Shown here: piece by piece, positions 53,389 to 62,361 of the stretch
How positions within the stretch are numbered: position 1 is the first letter of the stretch
Layout: each line of letters begins with the position of its first letter
The notes under the pieces: model-generated
What the model was told of the DNA's origin: nothing
What the model saw: only the letters and a program-made list of their open reading frames with translations
Database searches by the model: none
DNA from: G965200765 sp965200765
Lineage (GTDB): Bacteria > Pseudomonadota > Gammaproteobacteria > Arenicellales > JAJDZL01
Direction: 5' to 3'
Assembly (NCBI GenBank): GCA_965200765.1
Contig: OZ241380.1
Coordinates: forward strand, 806,001-870,000
Length of the DNA: 64,000 bases
Made by a program: the position numbers and the translations under genes

Positions 53389-54195
53389 TCATCCGTTAAT
53401 GTCGCATCCCAAGAAATTCCTTCCTGCATTGTTGGCAGATTCCATGACCGAAAATGAGCCAGCAGCAGGGTCAACGATAACGTCATTTTCATTGCTCACC
53501 GCAGAGATCAACTTGCTTTGCAATTCCACAGGTTTTCGATGCGTATGTCCGTTTTTTGACTTGACAGGTTCGTCCCATACATCCAATATATTGTGAACCT
53601 TCCACACGCTTTTCGCTCTTCTTGGAAGCGTCTGCAAAACAATCAAGTATTCTGAACATCGTCTAGTGCGATAACCCATGCCCATTTTTTTCTTGTTCCA
53701 CGTGACCATGTCCACCACATCAAGATTGGTTCCTTCAAACCAATTTGAAACTCCCTGACACAAATGGAACTTGTCCACCCATAAGAAAAGATGCCCTGAT
53801 GGAATGAGTATGCGAGCAATCTCTCCAATGAACTCCTTGATAACCATTTCGTTCATCTGGGGCAATTCACTGCGTTCTCGACCCCTGTTCTTCCCTTCAT
53901 TTCCATAGCGCATTTTGTCCAGTACCCCTCTGTATTGCGGGTCAAAGAACACGACCGGAATCGAATTTGCTGGTACCAGCGACAAAAATTTCTGCCCTTC
54001 CATTTTCAGTCGGGTATTAATCTTCAATTGTGTAGGGAAGTCAACAGTGGGACATTCAATTGTACGAACTGCCGAAAACACATTGTCCACGGCTGCATCA
54101 AATGTATTGTCTGTTGGCTTCAATTTGAGTTTCGGTTGCATCACGCATTTCTCCTCTGTTGGCAATTCCATCAACATCTGTTGATTGCAATGCAC
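53389..54195 (-). CDS. DNA methyltransferase of a type II R-M system (beta class, DPQY)
   Basis: A 268-residue amino-methyltransferase with motif IV written DPQY (85-88, in PVVFFDPQYRGV) and the SAM-binding motif VDPAAGSFSV (241-250) near the C-terminus, so the order is of the beta class. The D in DP-x-Y suggests N6-adenine methylation, although this is not certain. GYRTRRCSEYLIVLQ is a typical block before motif I. The ATG at 54195 is the longest start; ATG at 54177 or 54138 is possible. It protects sites cut by the endonuclease encoded next. Confidence 0.88.
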   Translation of the reverse strand: MHCNQQMLMELPTEEKCVMQPKLKLKPTDNTFDAAVDNVFSAVRTIECPTVDFPTQLKINTRLKMEGQKFLSLVPANSIPVVFFDPQYRGVLDKMRYGNEGKNRGRERSELPQMNEMVIKEFIGEIARILIPSGHLFLWVDKFHLCQGVSNWFEGTNLDVVDMVTWNKKKMGMGYRTRRCSEYLIVLQTLPRRAKSVWKVHNILDVWDEPVKSKNGHTHRKPVELQSKLISAVSNENDVIVDPAAGSFSVMESANNAGRNFLGCDING

Positions 54196-54637
54196 AAATG
54201 ACCTTTCAGTGTTTGGTGTTGTATTCTGTTGGTCACCTGTTCATTTGACTCAAGCAACCACTCCCAACATTATAAGGCACAAATTCAAAATCATGTTGCT
54301 CAGAAACCGACGTAGTCGATTCGATCTCAGCATTTACCATATATTCTCGGCATCAAGTTGAATGACTCGCAACGAATTCTACACAGTAGTTAGTACGAAT
54401 CTTAGTTACGCGTGCCCGCTAGTGTGTTCAACGGTGCCGTTGTAATTTGAACAGTCTACCATTACACTTGGCAATGAAGTGGACTAGTATTTCGTACTAG
54501 AGTAACAGTTTTTAAGGCGGACTATCGTTACGATGTGGAATCATCCAACGAGAACAGGGTTCGAGTTGTGTCGTAAAATACAGTTTTTCTATATGTGTTT
54601 GATTTTCAACGAAAAAATGAATCCAGGAAGCTATGCA
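54196..54637. other. Intergenic stretch between the R-M pair and the RidA-like gene
   Basis: No gene is supported on either strand. No controller-protein gene for the R-M system is seen. An upstream in-frame ATG at 54533 for the next gene is rejected because the conserved part begins much later. Confidence 0.4.
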
Positions 54638-55033
54638 ATGCACAAATTTCAGAACTCAAGAAGACGAATTTCAAGCGGATCGGTGTATGAAGAACAGATC
54701 GGCTACAGTCGCGCAGTTTGCGATGGTCGATGGGTGTTTGTAGCTGGAACAACCGGCTTCAATTACGACACCATGGAAATTTCTGATGATGTAGAAGAGC
54801 AGTGTCGACAAACACTTGTCAATATTGGAGTTGCCCTTGAAGAAGCCGGTAGCAGTTTCAAGGACATCGTCCGGGTGACTTACATTTTTCCGGACCGAAA
54901 CGACTTTGAACCATGCTGGCCGATCTTGCGCGAATACTTTGGCACAGTTCGGCCCGCGTCAACAATGTACTGTGCAGACTTGGCCGACCCGCGCATGAAG
55001 GTTGAAATTGAAGTGACCGCTTTGAAGCAGTAG
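54638..55033 (+). CDS. RidA/YjgF family protein
   Basis: A 131-residue RidA-like protein. It begins RRRISSGSVYEEQIGYSRAV and has FVAGTTGFNYDTM, EEQCRQTLVNIGVALEEAGSSFKDIVRVTYIF and a C-terminal MKVEIEVTAL. Members deaminate reactive enamines or imines or bind small ligands. The arginine of the archetypal IRAxxT-type site is not obvious: the matching segment reads ADPRMKVEIEVTAL. The substrate is therefore open. The ATG at 54638 is chosen because AGGAAG lies eight bases before it. Confidence 0.85.
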   Translation: MHKFQNSRRRISSGSVYEEQIGYSRAVCDGRWVFVAGTTGFNYDTMEISDDVEEQCRQTLVNIGVALEEAGSSFKDIVRVTYIFPDRNDFEPCWPILREYFGTVRPASTMYCADLADPRMKVEIEVTALKQ

Positions 55034-55056
55034 CTGAAGCAGTACTTCAGTCGGAA

Positions 55057-55710
55057 TCAGCTTCCGGAGTTTTCCTGAAGAATCTTGTTGACCAGAAACT
55101 CGACGACCTTTAACGATTCGGCATCTGATTTGATCATTGACGGAGAAGTACGATATTTCCCGCCAACCACCAAGGTCGGGACGCCGGTAATTTGGTATTT
55201 GCGTGCCAGCAAGTCGGCTTGATTGACTTTTGTAACCGCCCCGAATGAATTGAGCGCTGACAATATCTCCTGGGTATTTGCTCCCACAGAATCAAGCCAC
55301 TCAGCCAGTTGACCTTCCGAGCGGATACGATTGTTTTTGACATGAATTTCATCAAAAAATTTGGTGTACAACTCATCTGTTGTATTCGTCAACTCAAACG
55401 CGTAGTAAACTTTGGCGTGGAACAGCCAGCGGTCCGCTACGGTTGCGGGTACTGGCACAAACCGAACTGCTTCGGGTTTTTCGTTTGCGACCCAGTGCTG
55501 AATAGTTGACTCAAATCTGAAACAACCAGGGCACCCGAACCAGAAAAATTCATTCACTTCAATTTGACCATTGCTGTGAATTTCAGCTTCTCCTGGCAGT
55601 TCAACATAGTCTCGTCCTTCCAGATACTCCGCGTAAGCTGAAGGAACAACCAGGACTGCATTCAGCAAGATGAAGGCAACCAATCGGATTGCAATTTTTT
55701 TTAATATCAT
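55057..55710 (-). CDS. dsbA: Thiol:disulfide interchange protein, DsbA family
   Basis: A 217-residue periplasmic protein with a signal peptide (cleavage likely after AYA, residue 27), a thioredoxin fold with the active site FGCPGC (Cys60, Cys63), the inserted helical domain and the cis-proline loop ITGVPTLVV. DsbA introduces disulfides into exported proteins. The dipeptide between the cysteines is PG rather than the PH of E. coli. It overlaps the end of mpl by four bases. Confidence 0.88.
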   Translation of the reverse strand: MILKKIAIRLVAFILLNAVLVVPSAYAEYLEGRDYVELPGEAEIHSNGQIEVNEFFWFGCPGCFRFESTIQHWVANEKPEAVRFVPVPATVADRWLFHAKVYYAFELTNTTDELYTKFFDEIHVKNNRIRSEGQLAEWLDSVGANTQEILSALNSFGAVTKVNQADLLARKYQITGVPTLVVGGKYRTSPSMIKSDAESLKVVEFLVNKILQENSGS

Positions 55711-57077
55711 TTTCGGTTCCTGTTCAGATTGTCAATCAGTCGACTCTGCAGATTGTTGAATCCACCGTTGCTCATTATAACTACACAATCTCCGCTATTG
55801 AGTTCATTTGTAAGCGAGTCGAGCAACGGGTCTATTGAGTCGAATGCAAAAAGGTTCAATTCGGCATCGTGTTCAGGTTCCCACTCGATATTGGGTGCGC
55901 GGTACATATAAACCCGGTCGGCCAGTTCGAATGCGTCAAACAGTCTTTTGCCATGTACACCCATTCTCATCGTATTGGAACGCGGTTCAAACACTGCAAT
56001 CAGTCTCTTGGGACGCTCCAGTTTTGAAATTGCTTCAAGACTGGCACCGATCTCCGTGGGGTGGTGTGCAAAATCGTCATAGATGCGGATATTTTCAATG
56101 TCTGCCAGAAATTCCAAACGCCGCTTTACCGGCTTGAATTTCTGCAATGCATCAACGGCAGTGTCCAGTTGAACTCCCATGTGAGTCGTAGCGGCAACTG
56201 CAGCCACCGCATTGGCAGTGTTGTGCATACCGGGCAATTTCCAATTGAGCGAAGCCGTGCCATGCACCCGCGAATGGATATCGTAGGACAAGTGGTCTTC
56301 GCTTTGCGAGTCGATGTACCAGTCTGCATTGCGGTCGCCGGTTGCACTGAACGTATCCACCGGTGTCCATGCTCCGATTTCGTACATCTCCCGAAATCGG
56401 GGATCATCGAAATTGACTACGATTCGCCCACTGGACGGAAGTGTACGGATAAAGTACCTGAATTGCTGTTCAATGTCTTCAATTGAATCAAAGATATCCG
56501 CGTGGTCAAACTCCAGATTGAGCAGGGTGGCAACTTGGGGCCGGTAGTGAATGAATTTGGAGCGTTTGTCAAAGTAAGCTGTGTCGTATTCGTCGCCTTC
56601 CACTACAAACCATTCGCCTTTACCGATGCGGGCCGGCATTGAAAAATTCTGTGCAACTCCGCCGATCAGGTAACCTGGCTCCAAACCTGCATAGTCCAGT
56701 ATCCAGGCGATCATGCTAGTTGTAGTTGTCTTGCCGTGAGTGCCGGCGACTGTAACGACTTTTCGATTAAAAAGCACATGCTCGAACAGCCATTGAGGTC
56801 CGGAAGTGTAAGGAATGCCCGAATCCATCACCGCATCAATTTCAGGATTTGAACGACTGATGGTATTTCCCACGACGATCATGTCCAGTGAGTCTTTCAG
56901 ATTGTCAGGATGATAGCGATTGGACACCTCTATTTTTTGCTCTTCCAGCATTGTGCTCATCGGGGGATAGGCATTCAAGTCGGAACCGGTTACCCGGAGT
57001 CCCAACTCTCTGGCCAGCAATGCCAGATTGCCCATGAATGTCCCGCAAATTCCGATGATATGGATGTGTTGCATCAC
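55707..57077 (-). CDS. mpl: UDP-MurNAc:L-Ala-gamma-D-Glu-meso-DAP ligase
   Basis: Mpl reattaches tripeptides recovered from old peptidoglycan to UDP-MurNAc. The 456-residue protein starts HIHIIGICGTFMGNLALLARELGLRVTGSDLNAYPPMSTMLE, typical of Mpl and distinct from MurC, and has the ATP loop VAGTHGKTTTT (110-120), EGDEYDTAYFDKRSKFIHY and DDFAHHPTEI. It cannot replace MurC, whose gene is missing from the dcw cluster here. It stands just after a membrane-protein gene with a one-base gap. Confidence 0.94.
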   Translation of the reverse strand: MMQHIHIIGICGTFMGNLALLARELGLRVTGSDLNAYPPMSTMLEEQKIEVSNRYHPDNLKDSLDMIVVGNTISRSNPEIDAVMDSGIPYTSGPQWLFEHVLFNRKVVTVAGTHGKTTTTSMIAWILDYAGLEPGYLIGGVAQNFSMPARIGKGEWFVVEGDEYDTAYFDKRSKFIHYRPQVATLLNLEFDHADIFDSIEDIEQQFRYFIRTLPSSGRIVVNFDDPRFREMYEIGAWTPVDTFSATGDRNADWYIDSQSEDHLSYDIHSRVHGTASLNWKLPGMHNTANAVAAVAATTHMGVQLDTAVDALQKFKPVKRRLEFLADIENIRIYDDFAHHPTEIGASLEAISKLERPKRLIAVFEPRSNTMRMGVHGKRLFDAFELADRVYMYRAPNIEWEPEHDAELNLFAFDSIDPLLDSLTNELNSGDCVVIMSNGGFNNLQSRLIDNLNRNRK

Positions 57078-57078
57078 C

Positions 57079-57612
57079 TCATCCGGCCGTGACGAACAGC
57101 AAGTCGTACACTTGAATCACTACGATAAAGACAAGAATGTTGCTGGCAATCGTGATAAAGAAACTGGTGAGTGTCGAAATTTCCATCGCAGAACGCAAAA
57201 TCACGGTCATTACTGCGACACTCCATATTCCCATTGCCGCACCGCTCACCATGACAGGAGCATTGATCAACGGTCCCTCCGGCCCCTGGTTTGGTGCTAA
57301 AATATGCAAAATCGGTGCGCCAACCAGACGAATAATTGATGAGGCCCCGAACAATGCACACATCGTTTGCTTCCACCGATACGAGAAATTCTTGATTTGC
57401 AACAGTCCTTTGATCACCAAAGCAAATACAATCGCTTGCATGACTGAAAGAATCAGGGTCTGTAGCGTACTCGGGCCCAGAAAATCCACTAGTAGATTGG
57501 TGCCGACGGATGCAATGACGGTCGCTACCAATAGTACGTCGGATGAGGGCAAGTCTTGTGGACCTGCCTTGAACAAGCAGATTCGAATAAACGTTGCTAT
57601 CAAGCTGCTCAC
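57079..57612 (-). CDS. Uncharacterised integral membrane protein
   Basis: A 177-residue protein with about five hydrophobic helices (around residues 28-45, 52-70, 83-105, 118-138 and 148-172) and small polar loops, one with a proline/glycine-rich LAPNQGPEGPLINAP. It resembles Yip1-like or YIP-domain membrane proteins in general layout, but I do not recognise the family. It is directly upstream of mpl, so an envelope role is possible but unproven. Confidence 0.7.
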   Translation of the reverse strand: MSSLIATFIRICLFKAGPQDLPSSDVLLVATVIASVGTNLLVDFLGPSTLQTLILSVMQAIVFALVIKGLLQIKNFSYRWKQTMCALFGASSIIRLVGAPILHILAPNQGPEGPLINAPVMVSGAAMGIWSVAVMTVILRSAMEISTLTSFFITIASNILVFIVVIQVYDLLFVTAG

Positions 57613-57698
57613 TGATTTGTAAATTTATGGTCTGTGCGAGTTGATGAAAATCAGTATGTTCAAATTCAGAAAAACTTCAATTCAAAGGTAATCGTCTG

Positions 57699-58802
57699 TT
57701 GAGTGCAGACAGTTCAATTATACTCATAGAATCCGCAGAAACTTTGCAGGAGTACTGTATTCAACTCGAGCATCAATCGTTGATTGCCGTAGATACCGAG
57801 TTTACGCGGGTTAGAACTTATTTTTCCATACTGGAGTTGATTCAAATTGCTGCAGAAGGTGTCGAGTTTTGTGTCGATGCCGCTCAATGTAAAGACTTGT
57901 CGGCTTTGCAGTGCTTGGTGCAGTTGCCGGCTCGCACCTTCATCTTTCACTCGGCAAGTCAGGACCTGGATGTGCTGAAACGGGCCAACCTCACCCCGGC
58001 ACGGATATTCGACACGCAGATTGCGGCAGTATTGTGCGGGTACAAGAGAATCTCCTACCAAGCCATGGTTGACCAGGTATTGGGTGTCTCGCTGGCAAAG
58101 GAATTAACTCGGTCCAAATGGGATAAGCGTCCATTTTCGCAGCAACAAATTGAATATGCCATGGATGATGTGCGTTACCTGATACCGTTGTACAACGTAT
58201 TGATGGAAATGCTGGAACAAAGAAACCGTTTGAAGTGGATTGAAGAAGAGTGTGCCAGATTGCTGAAGCAAATTGTGGAGTTGAACCACAGTGATGTTTG
58301 GAAGCATTTTCATGTTGCTGGCAATTTGCCGATTCCCAAACAACATATTGCCAAAAAGCTGTTGATATGGAGAGATCAACGAGCAAGAAAAAGGAATCTT
58401 CCACTGCAATGGGTATTGTCGAACCAGCAGGTGATGGAAATCGCCACGGTGTACCCCCGGAGTCGCGAGCAGTTGCTGGAAATTCTTGGTATTGATTCGG
58501 CTACAAAAGCCAGATGGGTGACTGAGTTGCAGGAAATTCTTGCTTCGCGAAACCGCAACTCATCAGAAGCGGTCTGGAAACCAATTCATAAACCCACCAA
58601 GTCCGAGAAAATACTTGCTTCCCGAATATTGAGAGATATTGGTAAAGTCGCATCCGCGGAGAATCTCCCTGTCGACTTGCTGTGTACGCGTAAAGAAGCG
58701 ATTCAGCTGGCACGCCACAGAAAAATCAATAATGTGCGTCTGATGTCGGGATGGCGAAAGGAACTGGTAGAGGAACGGGTGCGAGTTTTGATAGAAACCT
58801 GA
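57699..58802 (+). CDS. rnd: Ribonuclease D
   Basis: A 367-residue 3'-5' exoribonuclease for tRNA and small RNA maturation. The DEDD exonuclease domain has VDTEFTRVRTYF (motif I), FHSASQDLDVL (II) and QIEYAMDDVRYLIPLY (III with Tyr), followed by two HRDC-like helical domains (RDQRARKRNLPLQWVLSNQQVMEIA is the first). TTG at 57699 is the start, with AAAGG upstream. It is convergent with the fumarase gene, four bases apart. Confidence 0.92.
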   Translation: MSADSSIILIESAETLQEYCIQLEHQSLIAVDTEFTRVRTYFSILELIQIAAEGVEFCVDAAQCKDLSALQCLVQLPARTFIFHSASQDLDVLKRANLTPARIFDTQIAAVLCGYKRISYQAMVDQVLGVSLAKELTRSKWDKRPFSQQQIEYAMDDVRYLIPLYNVLMEMLEQRNRLKWIEEECARLLKQIVELNHSDVWKHFHVAGNLPIPKQHIAKKLLIWRDQRARKRNLPLQWVLSNQQVMEIATVYPRSREQLLEILGIDSATKARWVTELQEILASRNRNSSEAVWKPIHKPTKSEKILASRILRDIGKVASAENLPVDLLCTRKEAIQLARHRKINNVRLMSGWRKELVEERVRVLIET

Positions 58803-58806
58803 ATGG

Positions 58807-60327
58807 TCAGGCGATTGCAACAGGAAACTTGCTGATCTTTTCTTTCCACACACGCGGTCCGGCAATGTGTATGGACTCGCCAGCAGTGTTGACCGCTACG
58901 GTTACTGGCATATCTTTTACGGTGAATTCGTACACCGCTTCCATTCCCAAATCTTCAAATGCGATTTTTCGCGACGACTGAATTGCTTTGGACACCAGAT
59001 AGGCAGCACCGCCAACTGCGATCAGATAGACAACACCGTGCTTTTTGATCGCTTGTAGCCCTTCAGTACCACGCTCGGCTTTGCCGATCATGCCAATCAT
59101 TCCGGTATGTTCAATCAACTGGTCAGTGTACATGTCCATTCGGTCCGCCGTTGTTGGTCCAGCGGGCCCGACGACTTCAGTTCCTACGGGATCAACCGGG
59201 CCGACGTAGTAAATAAATCGGTTTTTCAAATCGATCTGTTCGGGCAATTTCTGGCCGCTTCGCAAAATCTCAATCATGCGTTTGTGCGCCGCATCGCGAC
59301 CAGTCAATATTTTTCCTGATATCAGCAAGGTTTCACCGATTTTCCAGTCATGAATATCCGCTTTGGTAAGGGTTTCCAGATTGACTTTGCGAGATTGCGA
59401 ACTTTTTTGTACGATTTCGGGCCATTCGTCGATTGACGGTGACTCAAATTCTGCGGTACCAGAGCCATCCAGTTGAAAGTGAACATGTCGTGTTGCCGCA
59501 CAATTCGGAATCATGCCGACTGGCAAGGATGCGGCGTGGGTTGGATATTCACTGATTTTTACATCCAATGCAGTTGTCAAGCCACCGAGTCCCTGTGCCC
59601 CGATACCCAGTCGGTTCACTTCTTCGTAAATTCTGATGCGCAACTCCTCTGTAGCTGTTGATGGACCATTTGCGATCAACTGTTGCATGTCGATCGGGTC
59701 CAGCAAACTTTCCTTTGCGAGAACAAGTGCTTTTTCCGGTGACCCGCCAATGCCGATCCCCAAAATTCCGGGTGGACACCATCCGGCTCCCATCAATGGC
59801 ACAGTTTGCACGACCCAGTCCGCTACATCATCGCCCGGGTTCAGCACGGTGAATTTCGCTTTGTTTTCCGAGCCGCCGCCTTTGGCGGCCAATGAAATAT
59901 CCAGTTTGTTTCCCGCGACCAGCTCTGTGTGTATGACAGCCGGGGTGTTGTCGCCGGTGTTTTTGCGTTTCCCCCACGGCGGACTTACGATTGACGAGCG
60001 CAACGGATTGTCCGTATTTTGGTATGCCTGACGCACGCCTTCATCAATCATTTCCTGAAATGACTGATCGCTGTCCCATCGAACATCCATTCCGACTTTT
60101 GCAAAAACCACAACAATCCCGGTATCCTGGCAAATGGGACGATGACCTTCGGCGGACAGACGAGAATTAATCAGAATTTGCGCCAGTGCATCTTTCGCGG
60201 CCGGTGATTCTTCCTTTTCGTACGCGTCTGCCATTGCATGTACGAAATCTGAAGAGTGATAGTAGGAGATGAATTGCAAAGCATCGGCAACGCTTTGAAT
60301 CAGGTCATCGCGCCTGATAACTGTCAT
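58807..60327 (-). CDS. Class I (iron-sulfur) fumarate hydratase
   Basis: A 506-residue [4Fe-4S] fumarase interconverting fumarate and malate. Family blocks: RPICQDTGIVVVFAKVG with the first cluster cysteine, NTGDNTPAVIHTELVAG, GGGSENKAKF, PPGILGIGIGGSPEKALVLAKE and, in the beta half, YYVGPVDPVGTEVVGPAGPTTADRMD. Alpha and beta parts are fused. ATG 60327 matches the usual family start MTVIRRDDLIQSVADALQ; a GTG at 60378 would add 17 residues and overlap the upstream gene. Confidence 0.93.
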   Translation of the reverse strand: MTVIRRDDLIQSVADALQFISYYHSSDFVHAMADAYEKEESPAAKDALAQILINSRLSAEGHRPICQDTGIVVVFAKVGMDVRWDSDQSFQEMIDEGVRQAYQNTDNPLRSSIVSPPWGKRKNTGDNTPAVIHTELVAGNKLDISLAAKGGGSENKAKFTVLNPGDDVADWVVQTVPLMGAGWCPPGILGIGIGGSPEKALVLAKESLLDPIDMQQLIANGPSTATEELRIRIYEEVNRLGIGAQGLGGLTTALDVKISEYPTHAASLPVGMIPNCAATRHVHFQLDGSGTAEFESPSIDEWPEIVQKSSQSRKVNLETLTKADIHDWKIGETLLISGKILTGRDAAHKRMIEILRSGQKLPEQIDLKNRFIYYVGPVDPVGTEVVGPAGPTTADRMDMYTDQLIEHTGMIGMIGKAERGTEGLQAIKKHGVVYLIAVGGAAYLVSKAIQSSRKIAFEDLGMEAVYEFTVKDMPVTVAVNTAGESIHIAGPRVWKEKISKFPVAIA

Positions 60328-60364
60328 TTGTTGCAATGGTCGCAGTTGAGAGGTGCTGGAAGAA

Positions 60365-62128
60365 TCAGGATTTGTCACTTAGTGCAGATCGAATTTTATC
60401 GAATCTGGACTGCAGTTCCGGTTTGGCTTCCTGGGGTATTGGACCGGCCAACAGGAACCGGGCAATCAACTCATTGCATTGTCCCTGAGTATTTTCAACA
60501 TCGATTTGCTTGTTCATCGCCGCATTCAGTCTTTCCACCTGCATTTGCATTCGTCGTTGAGCGAATTCAGGAGGGGAGTCGACATCTGCCAAAATTTCCA
60601 GCAACAAGCAAATATCCTGCTTGTGTTGCAGAGTTTCATTGCACTCTGACTGTTTACTTGAAGTTGCGCCATTACCATTCTGGATTGCTTCGGTAGCGCA
60701 TGAAAATCGCTGTTGCACCAAATCTTCGTACTGGCCGCAGTTTTCCATTAGTTGCTCCCACTCGGCCTGAACGGACTTGAGTGTTTCTACTGCATTTTCA
60801 AGACCGATGTTACCTTCAAGTTTTTCGCACAGTATCACTTTGTTTTCCAGTGACGACAAGTTCGCTTCGCATTGCTTTTGGGCCGCAAGATCCAGTCCTT
60901 CCTGAATTTTGGTCAACTGGCTCTCGAATTTGTCCGCGAGCTTTTGCGATGTCGCTCGAGCTACCGGTGCGGATTGTTTCCACTGTTGCTCCAATTGGGA
61001 AATATTTGGTGCTTTTTCGGCCAGTTCTTCAACTGGCAGTTTGTTCAGCTTTTCGACTTTAGTGAGCAACTCCTTCTGATTTTTCTCGGATTCGGTCGCT
61101 TTTTGCTTCGCTTCAGCCTGCTTGGCTCTGCGACGGTCGAATTGGCGGTCGCAAGCGGTACGAAATTCTTTCCACAACCCGGTTTCTTCCTTGTTGTCGC
61201 TACGCACAACAATTTTGTTCCATTCTCTTTGCAGGCCTTTGACGGTGTCCAGTGCGCGCTCCAGTGGCACTGAATCCAGTGCATTGACACGTTCGATCAT
61301 TTCCCGGCGGTACTTGACCCCTTTTTCTCGCTCACTTTGCATGTAAGGTTCAAACTTGGCAAGCACTGCGCTGAATCTGTCATTGGTAGTATTCCAGTTC
61401 TGCTTGTTCAGGGGAACCGCTTTTCTCCAGGTTTTCCAGGCACTTTGAATTTCGGAAACAATCCGGTTCCAGTCGGGATTATTCCAGTCAACCGAATCAA
61501 ACAGTTTGGAAAGCGAATCACATACTTCATTTCGAGTCGCCAGGTTATTTTTGCGGACGGTGTTTTGCTGGTCGAAAAATTCCTTGCATGGCAAGTATGC
61601 TGTTTCGCAAGCCTGTTCAAACTGTTTACGCAGGTGCTTGTTGGGGTAGTCGCCGGTTTGGTTCCATTTTTTCCAAAGTGCCCGAGCGTTTCGAATTTGG
61701 TCAGCCAGTCCGCGTGGATCATAGTTGGAGTCCGCGAGTTGCTTTACTTTTTCAATCAAATCCTGGCGCGCTTGATCCATTCCCCAATGTCGCCAGTCTT
61801 TCATTTCCTTCAGCGGACGCTGGCAGTCGCGCAAGCGTCGTTCAATTTTTTTGAGTTTCCGATTGTCGAATTTTGCATGAGTCAGCTTTTGAATTCGTCC
61901 ATGGCATTTTTCGTACAGCGACAAAGATTGCTTCAACTGTCCATTTTTCAAGGTTTCTTGCAACTCATCCAGAAAGCGCAAGACCTCATCGTATACTTTT
62001 GCATAATCGGGTTCGCTTGACTTTCCATTCGCCGACTGTTCCTGACTCTTCGTTTCAGGTGGTGATGCAGGCATGGTACCGGATGAGGGAGTTTCGGTAC
62101 TTACTTGCTGTGCCTCTTCAATGACCAA
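60365..62128 (-). CDS. DUF349 repeat protein
   Basis: A 587-residue, highly charged, mostly helical protein with repeated units of the DUF349 type: W-K-x-W/W-N-x-x-x spaced segments such as ARALWKKWNQTGDYP, IQSAWKTWRKAVPLNKQNW and LQREWNKIVV, followed by a K/E-rich coiled coil. It lacks a signal peptide. DUF349 proteins are common in proteobacteria; their function is unsettled, so none is asserted. The TTG start at 62128 is supported by GGAAGGA seven bases upstream. Confidence 0.85.
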   Translation of the reverse strand: MVIEEAQQVSTETPSSGTMPASPPETKSQEQSANGKSSEPDYAKVYDEVLRFLDELQETLKNGQLKQSLSLYEKCHGRIQKLTHAKFDNRKLKKIERRLRDCQRPLKEMKDWRHWGMDQARQDLIEKVKQLADSNYDPRGLADQIRNARALWKKWNQTGDYPNKHLRKQFEQACETAYLPCKEFFDQQNTVRKNNLATRNEVCDSLSKLFDSVDWNNPDWNRIVSEIQSAWKTWRKAVPLNKQNWNTTNDRFSAVLAKFEPYMQSEREKGVKYRREMIERVNALDSVPLERALDTVKGLQREWNKIVVRSDNKEETGLWKEFRTACDRQFDRRRAKQAEAKQKATESEKNQKELLTKVEKLNKLPVEELAEKAPNISQLEQQWKQSAPVARATSQKLADKFESQLTKIQEGLDLAAQKQCEANLSSLENKVILCEKLEGNIGLENAVETLKSVQAEWEQLMENCGQYEDLVQQRFSCATEAIQNGNGATSSKQSECNETLQHKQDICLLLEILADVDSPPEFAQRRMQMQVERLNAAMNKQIDVENTQGQCNELIARFLLAGPIPQEAKPELQSRFDKIRSALSDKS

Positions 62129-62361
62129 TTTTAATCCTTCCGTGGTGCCATGAATTCTGCGTTGAACTCAATCATATCTGCCAATCGAAACTTGAATCGC
62201 TTCAAGTCTTTCACTTGTAGGTAAGTAATATAGTAAATTTTGATTGTCAAATTCAATAAATGGATCGACTTTGGGTTATTTTACTGAATCAATGTTGTGA
62301 AAACAAAATTTTTGGAATTTCAAGTGAAAAATTTTTGCGCAATTATGCTTGGTTGAAAAAT

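Noticed and set aside
55707..57077. mpl as the missing murC
   Set aside because: Its N-terminal and central motifs are those of Mpl (tripeptide ligase), not MurC, so it does not fill the gap in the dcw cluster.
61337..62020. 227-codon plus-strand hydrophobic frame opposite the DUF349 gene
   Set aside because: Reverse complement of a K/E-rich coiled-coil gene naturally reads as F/L-rich; not a membrane protein.
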